From contig JAGAPR010000100.1 in the NCBI GenBank assembly GCA_017623155.1, positions 29,470 to 93,469 of the forward strand: 64,000 nucleotides of DNA. The letters run 5' to 3'. This DNA comes from Prevotella sp. (GTDB lineage: Bacteria; Bacteroidota; Bacteroidia; Bacteroidales; Bacteroidaceae). How positions within the stretch are numbered: the stretch's first letter is position 1; every line of letters starts with the position of its first letter. The notes under the pieces were generated by a model, which searched no databases, was not told the DNA's origin, and saw nothing but the letters and a program-made list of their open reading frames with translations. Of this stretch, positions 62,601 through 64,000 are shown piece after piece. A program made the position numbers and the translations under genes.

Positions 62601-63577
62601 GTCGTGTGTCTGTTCTCGTGGCTGTGTATAATGCCGCCCGCTATTTGCCGGAGTGTCTTGATTCTCTTGTAAGGCAAACCTTGTGCGATATAGAGATAAT
62701 ATGTGTGGATGATTGTTCTACGGACAATTCATTGGAAATATTGAGAGAATATGCTGCCGAAGACAGTAGGATTTACGTTGTGGCTCTTTCCGAAAACAGT
62801 GGTCAGGCGCATGCCCGTAATGTGGGATTGCGTGCCGCTTCCGGTGAGTTCGTGTGCATGCTTGATGCCGATGACCGCTTTTCTGAAGATGCGTTGGAGC
62901 GTGCCGTTGAAGTCTTCGACAGTTGTCCGGCTACCGATTGTGTGCTGTTTGACGTAATGATGGAATGGCCTGACAGGTCGGAGACATATCCGATGCCCGA
63001 TTTTGACGCGCTGACAGGCAACGAAGCGTTCAGACTCAGTCTCACATGGCGTATACACGGGCTTTATATGGTGCGTGCCGATATACACAGACGCTATCCT
63101 TACGACGAGACGTGCCGCCTGTACAGCGACGACAACACCACCCGCATACATTATATAGCATCGCGCGAAGTGCGCCGATGCGCGGGGGTATATCATTACA
63201 GGCAGCACGAGCAGTCGGCCACACATGCCGTCAGCGTGCGCCGTTTCGACTATCTGCGGGCCAACGAGAGCATGCTGCGTCATATAAAAAACATATGTGT
63301 TGATGCGGATGCCATATCGGAATATGACGACCATCGGTGGCTGAACCTTATAGATACATATATGTTCTACCACTGTCATGGTGCGGAGCTTGCGAAGAGC
63401 AACAGACAATACGGACTTGCTGAGATACATAGGGTATGGCAAGATATGGCCGACAATATGAGGGGTAGGGCTGTGGCGGCAAAATTCGGTTATCGCCCGA
63501 TGTGGTCGTGGCTTATGTTTCGCATGCAGGAGTGGTTGTATTTCTCATTGCGCGGATTGCTGGGAAAGAATAAATGA
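62597..63577 (+). CDS. Family 2 glycosyltransferase
   Basis: 326 residues. GT-A motifs at the start: VSVLVAVYNAARYLPECLDSLV, IEIICVDDCSTDNSLEIL, NSGQAHARNVGLRAASGEFVCMLDADDRF (DxD). The C-terminal 110 residues are helical and end in RGLLGKNK. Its ATG overlaps the flippase stop (ATGA), so it belongs to the flippase transcript. It probably adds a sugar to the repeat unit moved by that flippase. Followed by a 423-bp gap that holds repeat copy 4. Confidence 0.85.
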   Translation: MSRVSVLVAVYNAARYLPECLDSLVRQTLCDIEIICVDDCSTDNSLEILREYAAEDSRIYVVALSENSGQAHARNVGLRAASGEFVCMLDADDRFSEDALERAVEVFDSCPATDCVLFDVMMEWPDRSETYPMPDFDALTGNEAFRLSLTWRIHGLYMVRADIHRRYPYDETCRLYSDDNTTRIHYIASREVRRCAGVYHYRQHEQSATHAVSVRRFDYLRANESMLRHIKNICVDADAISEYDDHRWLNLIDTYMFYHCHGAELAKSNRQYGLAEIHRVWQDMADNMRGRAVAAKFGYRPMWSWLMFRMQEWLYFSLRGLLGKNK

Positions 63578-63689
63578 ATAGTGAATACGTGTTGATGAAC
63601 GAAGAGAATAAAGAAGAGATGGTGTGTCAAAGGTAATCATAGCTCTTCGCTCTGCATTTCTCCTCCCCTTGAGGAGGTCGGGAGAGACT

Positions 63690-64000
63690 TTGTCTTTCTT
63701 TTTAACACTCCAATTTCCCGGTTAACTAAAAATATGTAAACGAAAAGTAAAAAATCGGCACAAAATATTTTCGTGAAGTAGGTTTTGTTAACTTAAAATA
63801 TTTAACTTAAAAGACGGTTGTTTAATATTTGTAAACAATCGAATGCCACTCTTTTTTCCTTTTCGTACATTTTTGCCTTGCAATAAGGCCGTAATTGCAC
63901 TGCATTTACGGCCTAACGGGAGTGCAATTAGGCCGTAATTGGAATGCAATTACGGCCTAATTGGAAAACAAGACCGTTTTTGAGGCAATGAAAAACGGTG
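63690..64000 (+). repeat. Dispersed structured repeat, copy 4 (cut by window edge)
   Basis: Plus-strand copy sharing its left flank (from CTTTTTAACACTCC) with copy 2. The A/T box is at 63775-63813 with the two TTAACTTAAAA repeats. Hairpin 1 and hairpin 2 (63925-63963, 17-bp arms) follow, and the loop of hairpin 2 is GAATG, the inverse of that in copies 2 and 3. The window ends before the right end. In the 423-bp gap, nothing else was recognised from 63578 to 63689 except a CTCCTCCCC-TTGAGGAGG inverted repeat near 63660-63680. Confidence 0.83.

Noticed and set aside
62729-63442. A 237-codon minus-strand frame opposite the last glycosyltransferase
   Set aside because: Antisense to a GT2 gene with intact DxD; no promoter or motif of its own.

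Overview
The window reads as ordinary chromosomal DNA of a Bacteroidota bacterium, most likely order Bacteroidales. The support is the repeated Bacteroidetes-type promoter (TAnnTTTG at -7, TTTG/TTG at -33, 17-21 nt apart), weak or absent Shine-Dalgarno sequences at most starts, a Rpb6-type RNA polymerase omega-like subunit, a BamD/Rpb6/DUF4293 cluster, a putative Bacteroidetes porin, a pyrophosphate-dependent phosphofructokinase, and an arabinose regulator of the degenerate-Nudix AraR type known from Bacteroides. Prevotellaceae or a near relative is plausible, but the genus cannot be fixed from this sequence. No rRNA, tRNA, insertion sequence, prophage or CRISPR array was recognised.

Layout. 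1-7.7 kb (minus strand) is sugar catabolism: partial araD, araR, a sodium/solute symporter, a lipoprotein aldose 1-epimerase, then galK, a sugar MFS transporter and a cytoplasmic aldose 1-epimerase. 7.8-12.6 kb (minus) holds folC, dnaJ, grpE and an ABC-F ATPase. 13.4-17.7 kb holds a polysaccharide flippase, an RluA pseudouridine synthase, a 50-residue membrane protein, menA and an HD hydrolase. 17.8-25.4 kb holds an outer-membrane porin operon, xerD, aroQ and uvrB. 25.5-31.3 kb holds bamD, rpb6, a DUF4293 gene, gdhA and a malic enzyme/phosphotransacetylase fusion. 31.5-35.0 kb is a TetR regulator followed by an SGNH-hydrolase/MBOAT pair that looks like an extracytoplasmic O-acylation system. 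36.0-42.1 kb is a six-gene minus-strand run: small protein, acyltransferase, secreted amidase with an inserted golvesin-like domain, small protein, YgiQ radical SAM protein and PP2C-like phosphatase. 42.3-48.7 kb holds pfp, a membrane-anchored GH25 lysozyme, prmA, and a secreted aromatic/glycine-rich protein next to a FadL-like outer-membrane protein. 48.8-57.8 kb holds a DUF349 protein, corA with a structured leader, an unknown membrane protein paired with a membrane-anchored L7/L12-CTD-like protein, pepD, a flippase-like protein and rsmA. 57.9-63.6 kb is a surface-polysaccharide cluster: four glycosyltransferases and a Wzx flippase.

The most unusual content is non-coding. Four copies of a roughly 330-390 bp structured repeat occupy four of the long intergenic gaps (about 12.8-13.2, 22.8-23.2, 52.1-52.4 and 63.7-64.0 kb). 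Each has an A/T box with two 11-bp direct repeats, a small inverted repeat and two large GGCCGTAA hairpins. One hairpin has perfect 17-bp arms and a 5-nt loop found in both orientations among the copies. A second family, 22-bp tandem palindromes of the form TTGTAAY-N3-RTTACAA, sits at two convergent gene junctions (35.1 and 45.0 kb) and in one case encodes the C-terminus of the adjacent gene. Neither family matches an element I recognise.
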